The notes under the pieces: generated by a model
The model's input: the letters and a program-made list of their open reading frames with translations, nothing else
What the model was told of the DNA's origin: nothing
Databases searched by the model: none
Part shown: in pieces, positions 44,803 to 52,204 of the stretch
How the letters are laid out: each line of letters opens with the position of its first letter
Numbering within the stretch: position 1 is the stretch's first letter
Position numbers and translations under genes: made by a program
Source of the DNA: Candidatus Nanoarchaeia archaeon
Lineage (GTDB): Archaea > Nanobdellota > Nanobdellia > Woesearchaeales > JANQNE01
Length of the DNA: 64,000 bases
Direction of reading: 5' to 3'
Assembly: GCA_028279725.1 (NCBI GenBank)
Contig: JANQNE010000010.1
Span: forward strand, 124,001-188,000

Positions 44803-47426
44803 ACCCTCACCTCTGCGACTGAAGGCCCCCACATTGAAGGCACCTCTGGAACTAAAAAACTCCCTATATACATGTCAAGCTCATTAACATTAACATCACT
44901 CATATTATCATTATCAAAATCAAGATGATTGAAAAGCTGAAGAGCAGCTGTATCGATAGTATCGTTAACATCATAATATATGCTGGTATTTGTAAAATTA
45001 CAGTTTTTGCTTCCACTGTAATCAGAAGGAACAGCAATATTCTCATAACTGCCGTCATCAAAACCAACATACCAGTCACAGCCATCAGCATTTGCAAGCA
45101 CACTAGTATATGCAACATTCGCCTTTATCGTGCCCCTATATACCAGCAAGCTGTTATTTTCAGAGCATCCTGTATTGTTATGTGGGTTATCCCCTGTTTT
45201 TATAGTAAAATTGTTCATAGCTCCAGACACCATAAGGTTAGGAGGTATCTGCACGATAAAAGGATCCCCTAATTGACTATAGTCAGAACCATACTTGCTC
45301 AGGTTCCAAACTACATTTCCGTTTGCTGTAACAACATCAGTCCAGTATTGTGATGAATAAGATGTTAATTTCACATCTGTGGCAGTTATATCCTCATAAA
45401 GATATACTTGAGGGCTACAGTTCTTAAATACATCGCTCGCTATATTGATTGATATCTCTCCAAATTTAGGAGGATCCACTAAAGGTATAAAATCAAACTC
45501 AATACTTGAATTTGGAAATAATCGGGTATAATCCAAAGAGCCGCTTAAGTTTACCATTTGAGCTGAATAATTTGCCTTTAGCCCTATCTGGCCCCCTATG
45601 TATTCATATATATCTGCCAATTGGCTGACATTTGTTGCATTATAATACATTGAATCATTGCATGCGATCAATTTCATAGCATCATGATTTACATTCATCC
45701 CAAATCCTACTGAATATACATCTATTCCCAGGCCGCATGCATTCTGTCCTGCTTCTGATGAATTGACACTTCCAGATCCTGATCCAGTATAATCATTATA
45801 ATTATCGCAGTAATAGTTCTCTTCTCCATCACTCATCACAACAATAGATCTGAGATTTGAGCTAGAAGCAAGCTGATCTTTAGCTCTATTCACACCGCAG
45901 CATATGCATGTTCCACCGCCAGCAGAATAACTGTCTATCCTGTTGTCTAATGTAGGTTCATCAGTAGTCAGGTCTAAGAAACTCTGAACATCATCTGAAT
46001 AACTATTTAACCCGATCTGGTGTCCTGTATTATTCAGGACAATATTCACAAAAGTCTTACTGGCATTTTTTGCAATATCCATCTTGGTCTGGCAGTCTAG
46101 TTCATGTCCGAACGGAAACCAGCAGAATCCACCGCAAGCATTTCCGCTGCAGTCTCCTGGATCAGCAACAGTACAGCTCTTGCTTCCTCCGATAAAACAC
46201 CAGTAATTACACTGATAAGGTATATCATATACTGCACACTCATCCATACTTCCAGAAACATCAGTCGATAATATAACATCAGCAGGCATTCCAGTTGCAT
46301 TAGTTGCCATCTGCGTTACATTCACTATTCCCATCCTTATCGGAATAGTTCCAGAAGGTATAGATAGGTTTGTCCTCTCTCTATATACATACTGAGTTCC
46401 ATTACTTCCGCTTACATTCACAACAGTTTCGTTTCCGATAACTAAAAAAGTTGTATAATTATTATAGATGGTCATATTCAATCTCCATGCAGTAAGATTT
46501 CCAGGTATATCTATCGAAGAATAAAGATTGATCAATCCTTCAATTCCAGGGAACCAGTATTTTTCTGTTCCAGTTATCTCGCTGCTGCTTGTCATCTCTC
46601 CTGTAGTATACTTAACCTTTACATATCCTCCACCTACAAAATCATCGCTTATATCCCCATCTGTAAATCTTATATCAAATTCATTTATCGTTCCATTAAG
46701 AATAGAGCTATTGCATGAAGTTACATCCCATTTGTCTGCACTAAGATTTCCTCCATTAGGGTTGAATGTTCCTAAACACTGGTTACCATTGATATAAAAC
46801 TCAAAATCATCTCCTGCATCCAGCTCCAATATGATCTCTGTAACATTAGCATCTCCAGGAATATCGCTGATAAACTTGCTCAAATTTCCCTGGCCGACAA
46901 AGCCGCCAAAATAAGCATAGCTTTCTGTTTTCTTCTTCTGTATGCTCAATAAGTATGTTTGTGCAACTGTTCCCTCAATAGGCTTGCTTTTCTCAACACC
47001 AGATATTATCTTAGATGATTTAGCCAGAATGTCTTTTTTAGTAACATTCCTCTCATATATTGAATCTCCGCTTACAACTACCTCATAACCATAGTTTAAT
47101 GGTATTATCCCTTCTGTCAGATTTCTAGTAAAGTTAAGCGCAAGATCTGTATTTCCTTCAGCCCAGAACTCTCCGATCTGATCCAGGACAGAATAGTTCA
47201 TATGTGTTATGTTGCTGTTATTTATCAGCTCTTGAACATAGCTATTGTTCACCTCTCCAATCTTCAATTCAGCTAATACATTTATCATATCTGTTGCTAT
47301 ATAATCAAGATTTACTCTTGGCTGAACATTGACATAAAAGGTTGTTATCACTATCAAAGTCCCGAGTAATATTGCAACAGCAAGCATTGCATCAATCGTA
47401 AAAAACAGGCCTTTTTTCCTCACCAT
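44796..47426 (-). CDS. Pilin-like von Willebrand A-domain adhesin
   Basis: 876 residues. 'RKKGLFFTIDAMLAVAILLGTLIVITTFY' is an N-terminal pilin-like helix. A beta-rich region follows, then a vWA domain starting 'PADVILSTDVSGSMDEC' (about 380), with a DxSGS MIDAS metal site and 'SIVVMSDGEENYYC' further on. Between the MIDAS strand and its helix lies an insertion with eight Cys in about 55 residues, and the sequence 'GGGTCICCGVNRAK' adds three more. The C-terminal ~250 residues are beta-rich. It could form the tip adhesin of the pilus. Start overlaps the preceding stop (ATGGTGA). Confidence 0.85.
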   Translation of the reverse strand: MVRKKGLFFTIDAMLAVAILLGTLIVITTFYVNVQPRVNLDYIATDMINVLAELKIGEVNNSYVQELINNSNITHMNYSVLDQIGEFWAEGNTDLALNFTRNLTEGIIPLNYGYEVVVSGDSIYERNVTKKDILAKSSKIISGVEKSKPIEGTVAQTYLLSIQKKKTESYAYFGGFVGQGNLSKFISDIPGDANVTEIILELDAGDDFEFYINGNQCLGTFNPNGGNLSADKWDVTSCNSSILNGTINEFDIRFTDGDISDDFVGGGYVKVKYTTGEMTSSSEITGTEKYWFPGIEGLINLYSSIDIPGNLTAWRLNMTIYNNYTTFLVIGNETVVNVSGSNGTQYVYRERTNLSIPSGTIPIRMGIVNVTQMATNATGMPADVILSTDVSGSMDECAVYDIPYQCNYWCFIGGSKSCTVADPGDCSGNACGGFCWFPFGHELDCQTKMDIAKNASKTFVNIVLNNTGHQIGLNSYSDDVQSFLDLTTDEPTLDNRIDSYSAGGGTCICCGVNRAKDQLASSSNLRSIVVMSDGEENYYCDNYNDYTGSGSGSVNSSEAGQNACGLGIDVYSVGFGMNVNHDAMKLIACNDSMYYNATNVSQLADIYEYIGGQIGLKANYSAQMVNLSGSLDYTRLFPNSSIEFDFIPLVDPPKFGEISINIASDVFKNCSPQVYLYEDITATDVKLTSYSSQYWTDVVTANGNVVWNLSKYGSDYSQLGDPFIVQIPPNLMVSGAMNNFTIKTGDNPHNNTGCSENNSLLVYRGTIKANVAYTSVLANADGCDWYVGFDDGSYENIAVPSDYSGSKNCNFTNTSIYYDVNDTIDTAALQLFNHLDFDNDNMSDVNVNELDMYIGSFLVPEVPSMWGPSVAEVRVW

Positions 47427-47770
47427 AGTTTTAACACCATCCTGGTTATGCTTGAATTGTAGATAGCAACTCTGCTTATCTGGACTACTCTAATTGAGCT
47501 ATTCACTTCTGCACCTATACCATCACTTCCATTTATCGGGATCACATTGCCTTCTTTATCTTTAAGCTGAAAATAATAGTTAAATCTACTGTCAAAGATG
47601 CTGCTCCTGACATTTGGGTAATTCATATTTGCAAATCTGTTCAGTTTAGTCTGATTAAGCCTGTAATTTCCATCAGTTAGTCCTATTTTCTTAACATCAG
47701 TTTCATTCCAGTCGATAGGGTATCCTTCAGATATCAGGGAATTACTTATGGTCTTTGAATCCAATACCAT
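47420..47770 (-). CDS. Pilin-like protein; true N-terminus probably upstream of first ATG
   Basis: 116 residues from the first ATG, but the same frame stays open to about 47925 and encodes 'AKEKRGQIWYADFTVAILL' and more hydrophobic residues, a convincing pilin signal (KRG|QxxxxDF plus helix). No ATG, GTG or TTG exists in that extension; the codon before 'AKEKRGQ' is TTA at 47903-47905. The globular part is beta-rich with NxS/T sites. A protein of about 161 residues using a nonstandard start is my reading. Confidence 0.72.
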   Translation of the reverse strand: MVLDSKTISNSLISEGYPIDWNETDVKKIGLTDGNYRLNQTKLNRFANMNYPNVRSSIFDSRFNYYFQLKDKEGNVIPINGSDGIGAEVNSSIRVVQISRVAIYNSSITRMVLKLW

Positions 47771-47897
47771 TTCATTTATCTCATTTTCACTTTCACTAGA
47801 TAGGTTGTTTACAAATTCAAAATAGATTGTGATTGCTATCAGGAAGAGAAGTATAGCTACCGTAAAGTCTGCATACCATATCTGTCCTCTTTTTTCT

Positions 47898-48290
47898 TTA
47901 GCTAAGATATATGACTCCTCCTGTCTTATTCACTATATTCAATCCTTTTTTCAGAGTTCCATTTACTGTAGGAATACTGACCATCTGCTGATGATTTTCA
48001 GAAGTTGCAAGTATATGTTCTCCTGTGATGTTTATTGAGTAATTATATTTTAGATCAAGCTCATCAGGCATCACAAACTCCCTGTAGTACCCGTCTTCAA
48101 CTTTAGATGCTATCAATATCTCGTTCCTTGCCATATAGACAACATCTTTCAGTAATACATGTTCTTCTTCACTCCTCAGCTCATCCATCTTATCCCTTGT
48201 TACTGCAGCATACATGATAAACACAGTAAACGCTATCACTATCAGTATTAAGAACTCTACAGCAACTTGACCTCTTTTTCCCCAGTTCAT
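47898..48290 (-). CDS. Type IV pilin-like protein
   Basis: 130 residues. 'MNWGKRGQVAVEFLILIVIAFTVFIMYAAV' gives the class III signal KRG|QVAVEF followed by the assembly helix. The mature domain is small, with predicted strands and two NxT/S sites. Its stop overlaps the upstream-extended N-terminus of the next pilin-like gene. It follows the pilin at 48305 by 14 nt. Confidence 0.86.
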   Translation of the reverse strand: MNWGKRGQVAVEFLILIVIAFTVFIMYAAVTRDKMDELRSEEEHVLLKDVVYMARNEILIASKVEDGYYREFVMPDELDLKYNYSINITGEHILATSENHQQMVSIPTVNGTLKKGLNIVNKTGGVIYLS

Positions 48291-48304
48291 TTTAAATTAA
48301 TAAA

Positions 48305-48718
48305 TTAATTACTGTCTATCTGTATGTAACTTCCTTTTGATTCTACTACAATATATTTTATTCCTGAGCTTGAGCTTATACTCCCGTTGATCTGCACAGG
48401 AGACATCCTCACAACTTCATCAACTCCTTGTCTTGTCCTCATAAAAAAAACAAGCTCTCTGCCGCCCATGATTGATATGTTCTCTATCTGCTGCGGAACA
48501 TATACCTTTACTGTGGTCTTTGAAGACTCCCCTAGATAATACATAGACTCTGCAGCATCCAGCACTTTCCTGGCGATCTGATCTGCCTGATTTCCTCTTA
48601 TCTGTTCATTTGTCCCCTCATATTGCGAATGATAAAGCAGTATCAGCGGGATAATTATCGCAGTGATAAACACAACGATTGTGATGTACTCCATCCCTAC
48701 TTGCCCTTTGATATTCAT
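48305..48718 (-). CDS. Type IV pilin-like protein
   Basis: 137 residues from the ATG at 48718, whose ATGA overlaps the stop of the HTH gene; the in-frame ATG at 48733 would overlap further. 'NIKGQVGMEYITIVVFITAIIIPLILLY' is the signal (KG|QVGMEY) and assembly helix. The short mature domain includes 'TVKVYVPQQIENISIMGGRELVFFMRT'. Translational coupling to the HTH gene indicates one operon. Confidence 0.85.
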   Translation of the reverse strand: MNIKGQVGMEYITIVVFITAIIIPLILLYHSQYEGTNEQIRGNQADQIARKVLDAAESMYYLGESSKTTVKVYVPQQIENISIMGGRELVFFMRTRQGVDEVVRMSPVQINGSISSSSGIKYIVVESKGSYIQIDSN

Positions 48719-48915
48719 CTCTTTATCACCCAAAGATTCATATTCCCTACCCTAAAACCATGAACTTTGCCTTTTATCTGCAGCCTTAAGCAATGGTTCT
48801 GGATGCTATGCCATGCTCTGCCTATTTTCAGTCCGATCTCTCTTGTAGACATAGGATTCTCAGCTTTCTTTAAAACCTCAAGAATTCTCTTTTCAATAGC
48901 CTCTCCTCTACCCAT
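48715..48915 (-). CDS. Small winged-helix regulator heading the pilus operon
   Basis: 66 residues from the ATG at 48915 (MGRGEAIEKRIL). 'IEKRILEVLKKAENPMSTREIGLKIGRAWHSIQNHCLRLQIKGKVHGFRVGNMNLWVIKR' layout is a winged helix: three helices and a C-terminal hairpin. The start is preferred over an ATG at 48975 because a TATA-like TTTAAATAAA lies about 26 bp upstream (48937-48946). It is the first gene of the type IV pilus operon and a candidate for its local control. Family unnamed. Confidence 0.75.
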   Translation of the reverse strand: MGRGEAIEKRILEVLKKAENPMSTREIGLKIGRAWHSIQNHCLRLQIKGKVHGFRVGNMNLWVIKR

Positions 48916-48963
48916 TATACCCACTGATCTTTTGTTTTTATTTAAACATTTATAACCACCCCT

Positions 48964-49031
48964 AAGTGCGAACATTCATACCAACATAAGTATCAATAAA
49001 AGTACCATAATTAGTACCAACATTCGCACTT
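48964..49031. promoter_or_regulatory. Upstream inverted repeat and GTACCA repeats of the pilus operon
   Basis: AAGTGCGAA (48964-48972) and TTCGCACTT (49023-49031) are perfect 9-bp inverted arms 50 bp apart. Between them ATACCAACAT, GTACCATAAT and GTACCAACAT repeat. The block lies just upstream of the TATA box of the HTH/pilus operon and is a candidate operator region. Confidence 0.5.
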
Positions 49032-49073
49032 TTAGAACAACCCATAAAAAATCCATAAAAATCAAGAATTAGC

Positions 49074-49511
49074 TTACTCTTCAACAATCTTCAACAAAAC
49101 ATTCCCTTTCTTATTATGCTCTAACCCACTGTCCCTATTCACATAATTGATAAAAACATCCCTTTCAACCCTTTCTTCATCACTAAGATCGCAAGGGATC
49201 TTATACAGTCCATCTTGATTGTTCTTCAGCACAGTTGGTCCGATAGAACTCTCTTCACATCCTTCAACAGTTATATTGATATCAGACATCCTGTAGCCCA
49301 TGCTGTTTATTATCGCTATCTCAATATTTCCTTCTAGATAAGAAAATCCTACACACCCTATCCCTGAAGGAAAAGTGCATTTCTCAGGCAGATTCTCCTC
49401 TGGACTCAGCACTCCAAAATAAGCTACAGCTGTTATTGCACCAAGAACAACCAATATAGCCCATCCATAAGTCATCAAGAATTCCATTGCAGCCTGGCTC
49501 TTTTTGTACAT
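49074..49511 (-). CDS. Type IV pilin-like protein, pilin 3
   Basis: 145 residues. 'YKKSQAAMEFLMTYGWAILVVLGAITAVAYFGVLSPEENLPEKC' matches pilins 1 and 2 at 37827 and 38431 over the signal and helix, and the 'LPEKCTFPSGIGC' continuation is also shared with pilin 1. The globular part has diverged. It lies upstream of the pilus operon in its own unit. Confidence 0.87.
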   Translation of the reverse strand: MYKKSQAAMEFLMTYGWAILVVLGAITAVAYFGVLSPEENLPEKCTFPSGIGCVGFSYLEGNIEIAIINSMGYRMSDINITVEGCEESSIGPTVLKNNQDGLYKIPCDLSDEERVERDVFINYVNRDSGLEHNKKGNVLLKIVEE

Positions 49512-49560
49512 AAAAGAAGAAAAATAAAAAACTAGTATAAAAACTTACCTACTAGTACTT

Positions 49561-49604
49561 TAGAAATCTCTGATTTCTAATGCCTAAAAATCTCTGATTT
49601 TTAG
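49561..49604 (-). terminator. Two tandem hairpins at the 3' end of ahcY
   Basis: TAGAAATC-TCT-GATTTCTA (49561-49579) and CTAAAAATC-TCT-GATTTTTAG (49584-49604) are adjacent perfect hairpins with the same loop and similar stems. The second includes the ahcY stop codon. They look like a duplicated 3'-end structure. Confidence 0.5.
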
Positions 49605-51019
49605 TATCTGTAATGCTCAGCCTTATACGGACCTTCTACCTTAACACCTATATAATCTGCCTGCTCAGGAGATAATTTAGTAAGCTTTGCCCCCAATTGA
49701 TCAAGATGCAGCCTTGCAACCTCCTCATCCAGTTCCTTAGAAAGCATATACACTCCAACTTTCCTGTCAGGATTCTTAGCGATATCTATCTGAGCTATAG
49801 TCTGGTTTGTAAAAGAGTTGCTCATTACAAAGCTTGGATGACCCGTAGCACACCCAAGATTGATTAGCCTTCCTTCAGCAAGAACATAGATACTATGTCC
49901 ATCTTCAAAAGTATATCTGTGCACAGGACACTCAGATCCTTTTATCTCTTCCTTAACAATTCCAGGCCAGCTCTCAAGTGCTGCCATCTGTATCTCATTG
50001 TCAAAATGCCCTATATTACACACGATAGCCTGATCCTTCATCTTGCTCATGTGCTCAGCTGTTATTATATCCTTATTCCCTGTTGTCGTAACAAATATGT
50101 CTGCAACAGGCAGAGCATCTTCGACAGTTGTAACTTTCAGCCCAGCCATACACGCCTGCAAAGCACATATCGGATCTATCTCTGACACCATAACTTGCGC
50201 TTTTTCATTAGCCATTGCTTCAGCACTTCCTTTGCCAACATCACCATATCCACAGATCATCACAGTCTTTCCCGATATCAGGACATCCATTGCTCTCTTT
50301 ATTCCATCAGGTAGAGAATGCCTGCATCCATATATATTATCAAACTTAGATTTAGTAACTGAATCATTAACATTTATTGCAGGAAACAAAAGCTCTCCTT
50401 TTTCTTCCATCTGTATCAATCTATGAACACCAGTTGTTGTCTCCTCACTGACACCCTTAACCTTTTCAGCAACATTATGCCAATGTTTAGAGTCCTCAGC
50501 CAACACTTTCTTCAAAACATCATTAATAACCTTAAGTTCAGCATTATCTGTAGGCTCATCAAGTATGCTTGCATCATCTTCAGCTACATACCCCCTATGT
50601 ATCAGCAAAGTTGCATCTCCACCATCATCAACTATCTGATCAGGACCACTTCCATCAGGCCATGTCAACGCTTTCAGAGTACAGTCCCAATAATCCTCTA
50701 AACTTTCTCCTTTCCATGCAAATACAGGCACTCCTGCTTTAGCGATAGCAGCTGCAGCATGATCTTGTGTTGAAAATATATTGCATGAACACCATCTGAC
50801 ATCTGCACCCAGCTCAACCAAAGTCTCGATAAGTACAGCAGTCTGTATTGTCATATGCAGCGAACCCATAACTTTGATCCCTTTAAGAGGTTTTTCTGGA
50901 CCATACTTTTTCCTTGTAGCCATCAGTCCAGGCATCTCTTTTTCAGCAATCTCTATCTCTTTTCTTCCAAATTCAGCTAATTCAATGTCTTTTATCTTAT
51001 AATCTTGATTTTCACTCAT
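49601..51019 (-). CDS. ahcY: S-adenosylhomocysteine hydrolase, long bacterial/eukaryotic type
   Basis: 472 residues from the ATG at 51019, preceded by AGGTGG; a GTG at 51028 is less likely. SahH splits S-adenosylhomocysteine to adenosine and homocysteine using bound NAD. '[16 protein letters not shown]', '[15 protein letters not shown]', '[13 protein letters not shown]' (NAD loop) and '[10 protein letters not shown]' are clear. It contains the ~40-residue insertion ('[20 protein letters not shown]') and the C-terminal '[10 protein letters not shown]' of bacterial and eukaryotic enzymes; typical archaeal SahH (~420 residues) lack both. This suggests acquisition from bacteria. It is divergent from the Lrp gene and near an adenosine-kinase-like gene. 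Confidence 0.96.
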   Translation of the reverse strand: MSENQDYKIKDIELAEFGRKEIEIAEKEMPGLMATRKKYGPEKPLKGIKVMGSLHMTIQTAVLIETLVELGADVRWCSCNIFSTQDHAAAAIAKAGVPVFAWKGESLEDYWDCTLKALTWPDGSGPDQIVDDGGDATLLIHRGYVAEDDASILDEPTDNAELKVINDVLKKVLAEDSKHWHNVAEKVKGVSEETTTGVHRLIQMEEKGELLFPAINVNDSVTKSKFDNIYGCRHSLPDGIKRAMDVLISGKTVMICGYGDVGKGSAEAMANEKAQVMVSEIDPICALQACMAGLKVTTVEDALPVADIFVTTTGNKDIITAEHMSKMKDQAIVCNIGHFDNEIQMAALESWPGIVKEEIKGSECPVHRYTFEDGHSIYVLAEGRLINLGCATGHPSFVMSNSFTNQTIAQIDIAKNPDRKVGVYMLSKELDEEVARLHLDQLGAKLTKLSPEQADYIGVKVEGPYKAEHYRY

Positions 51020-51049
51020 AAATACCACCTGATTCTACTAACTTGATCA

Positions 51050-51143
51050 TTTTTATATATTTTTCCCAATAAAAACATAATTTTGTCCAATAAAATATTA
51101 AAAAATTGGACAAAATACGATATATTTATATATTAGTTGGACA
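51050..51143. promoter_or_regulatory. Divergent ahcY/lrp promoter region with TTGGACA operators
   Basis: ATTTTGTCCAAT (51080-51091) and ATTGGACAAAAT (51105-51116) form a perfect 12-bp inverted repeat with a 13-bp spacer. A further TTGGACA (51137-51143) sits between the lrp TATA (ATATATTTATATATTA, 51119-51134) and its ATG. The ahcY TATA lies at about 51050-51062 on the other strand. The sites are placed to let the Lrp protein control both genes. Confidence 0.65.
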
Positions 51144-51153
51144 TTACATTTTT

Positions 51154-51576
51154 ATGGTTTTGGATAGGAAAGATTCATCAATTATAAGCCAATTGAAACA
51201 AAATTCAAGGATGCCAATAAGGGACATAGCAAAGAAGACTAACCTGCGTCCTTCAACTGTTCACAAAAGGATCCAGGATCTCATAAAAAACAACACCATA
51301 GAAAAGTTCACAGTAAAGCTTGACAACAAAGCGATCGATGAAAATTTCATAGTTTTCATGCAGATAAAGTCAAACAAAGAGATACCAAACACAATCTTCA
51401 GCAACAAACATGTAAAAGAAGTGTTTGGAATAACCGGAGACTATGATCTTATACTAAAACTAAAGTTCAGCAGTATTGAAGAGTTCAACAACTACATAAT
51501 AAAGCTAAGAAAGCAGCAGAACATCACAACAACTCAGACAATGGTGGTTACAACTCAAATAAAAGAGGAAATATAG
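51154..51576 (+). CDS. Lrp/AsnC-family transcriptional regulator
   Basis: 140 residues from the ATG at 51154 (MVLDRKDSSII); an upstream ATG at 51106 lies inside the operator. N-terminal HTH 'DRKDSSIISQLKQNSRMPIRDIAKKTNLRPSTVHKRIQDLIKNNTIEKF', C-terminal RAM domain 'VFGITGDYDLILKLKFSSIEEFNNYIIKLRKQQNITTTQTMVV'. Lrp proteins sense amino acids. Divergent from ahcY with inverted TTGGACA sites between them, so control of the SAM cycle, possibly sensing methionine, is a reasonable inference. Confidence 0.9.
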   Translation: MVLDRKDSSIISQLKQNSRMPIRDIAKKTNLRPSTVHKRIQDLIKNNTIEKFTVKLDNKAIDENFIVFMQIKSNKEIPNTIFSNKHVKEVFGITGDYDLILKLKFSSIEEFNNYIIKLRKQQNITTTQTMVVTTQIKEEI

Positions 51577-51590
51577 GGGCCAGGGCACAA

Positions 51591-51620
51591 TAATCTAACA
51601 CCCCCCAACACGTTAGATTA
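51591..51620 (+). terminator. Hairpin after the Lrp gene
   Basis: TAATCTAAC (51591-51599) and GTTAGATTA (51612-51620) form a perfect 9-bp stem with a 12-nt C-rich loop, 15 nt after the Lrp stop and followed by A/T-rich sequence. A 3'-end structure is likely. Confidence 0.5.
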
Positions 51621-51660
51621 ATTCTAAAAAAAGCCTTGGTTTTTATTTTCCTTTTTGATA

Positions 51661-51755
51661 AAACATAACACCAGGCGAAGTTTTCTAAAGAACCACTTTA
51701 ATAAGATAAATCTGTTTCTCCAACAATAAAACATCTGACGAAGCGTGTTATGTTT
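51661..51755. repeat. Dispersed intergenic element, copy C
   Basis: 95 nt with perfect 11-bp terminal arms AAACATAACAC (51661-51671) and GTGTTATGTTT (51745-51755). Inner motifs CAGGCGAAG, GATAAATCTG and CTGACGAAGC match copies A and B with the same spacing. It lies between the convergent lrp and DUF523 genes. Confidence 0.6.
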
Positions 51756-51758
51756 ATT

Positions 51759-52204
51759 CTAGAAATCTTCTTCTGTCTTGACAATAATCCCGTTCTGCTT
51801 AAGTAATGCTGTAGTAACTCCATCCCCTTCTTTCAACTCTCCTTTAAAACTTCCATCATAGATCTTGCCGCAGCCGCATGAAGGACTCTTCTGTTTCAGT
51901 ATAGCTTCTTTAACATCATACAATTTAGCTATCTTCAATGTCTCTTCAGCCCCACGAACAAAATTCTCACTAACATCATTCCCAGACTTCTCTTCAACTT
52001 TAGAGATTCCATCCAATACATTCAGCCCATCTCCATTCTTGATCTCAGAATTAGGCCTGGGAGTGGGTTGTCCTCCTAATTGTTCAGGACATACAGGAAT
52101 CAGACTCTCTCTCTCTCAGCCAGCTCAATAATCTTTTCATTAGGTTTGCTCTTTCCGTCATATCTGCACTTAACTCCCAGCAAACATGCACTTACTAATT
52201 TCAT
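51759..52204 (-). pseudogene. DUF523 gene with a frameshift in a GA repeat
   Basis: The frame from 52204 reads 'MKLVSACLLGVKCRYDGKSK' then 'ELAERERV' and stops. One frame over, immediately after the break, the protein continues 'LIPVCPEQLGGQPTPRPNSE' and runs to 51759 with 'KQKSPSCGCGKIYDG'. Joined, this is a complete DUF523 protein (~147 residues). The break lies at a (GA)6-type tract (52105-52117 on the plus strand as CTCTCT...); removing one GA restores the frame. It may be a decayed gene, a phase-variable gene or a sequencing slip. Its ATG overlaps the PfkB stop (ATGA). Confidence 0.85.

Noticed and set aside
37827-49511. Classification of the locus as an archaellum
   Set aside because: No archaellin chaperone genes (ArlF, ArlG, ArlH) or ArlX are present; the split TadC pair and many pilins fit an adhesive pilus better.
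51577-51758. A gene between lrp and DUF523
   Set aside because: No frame longer than a few dozen codons with a ribosome site; the segment is filled by a hairpin and repeat element copy C.
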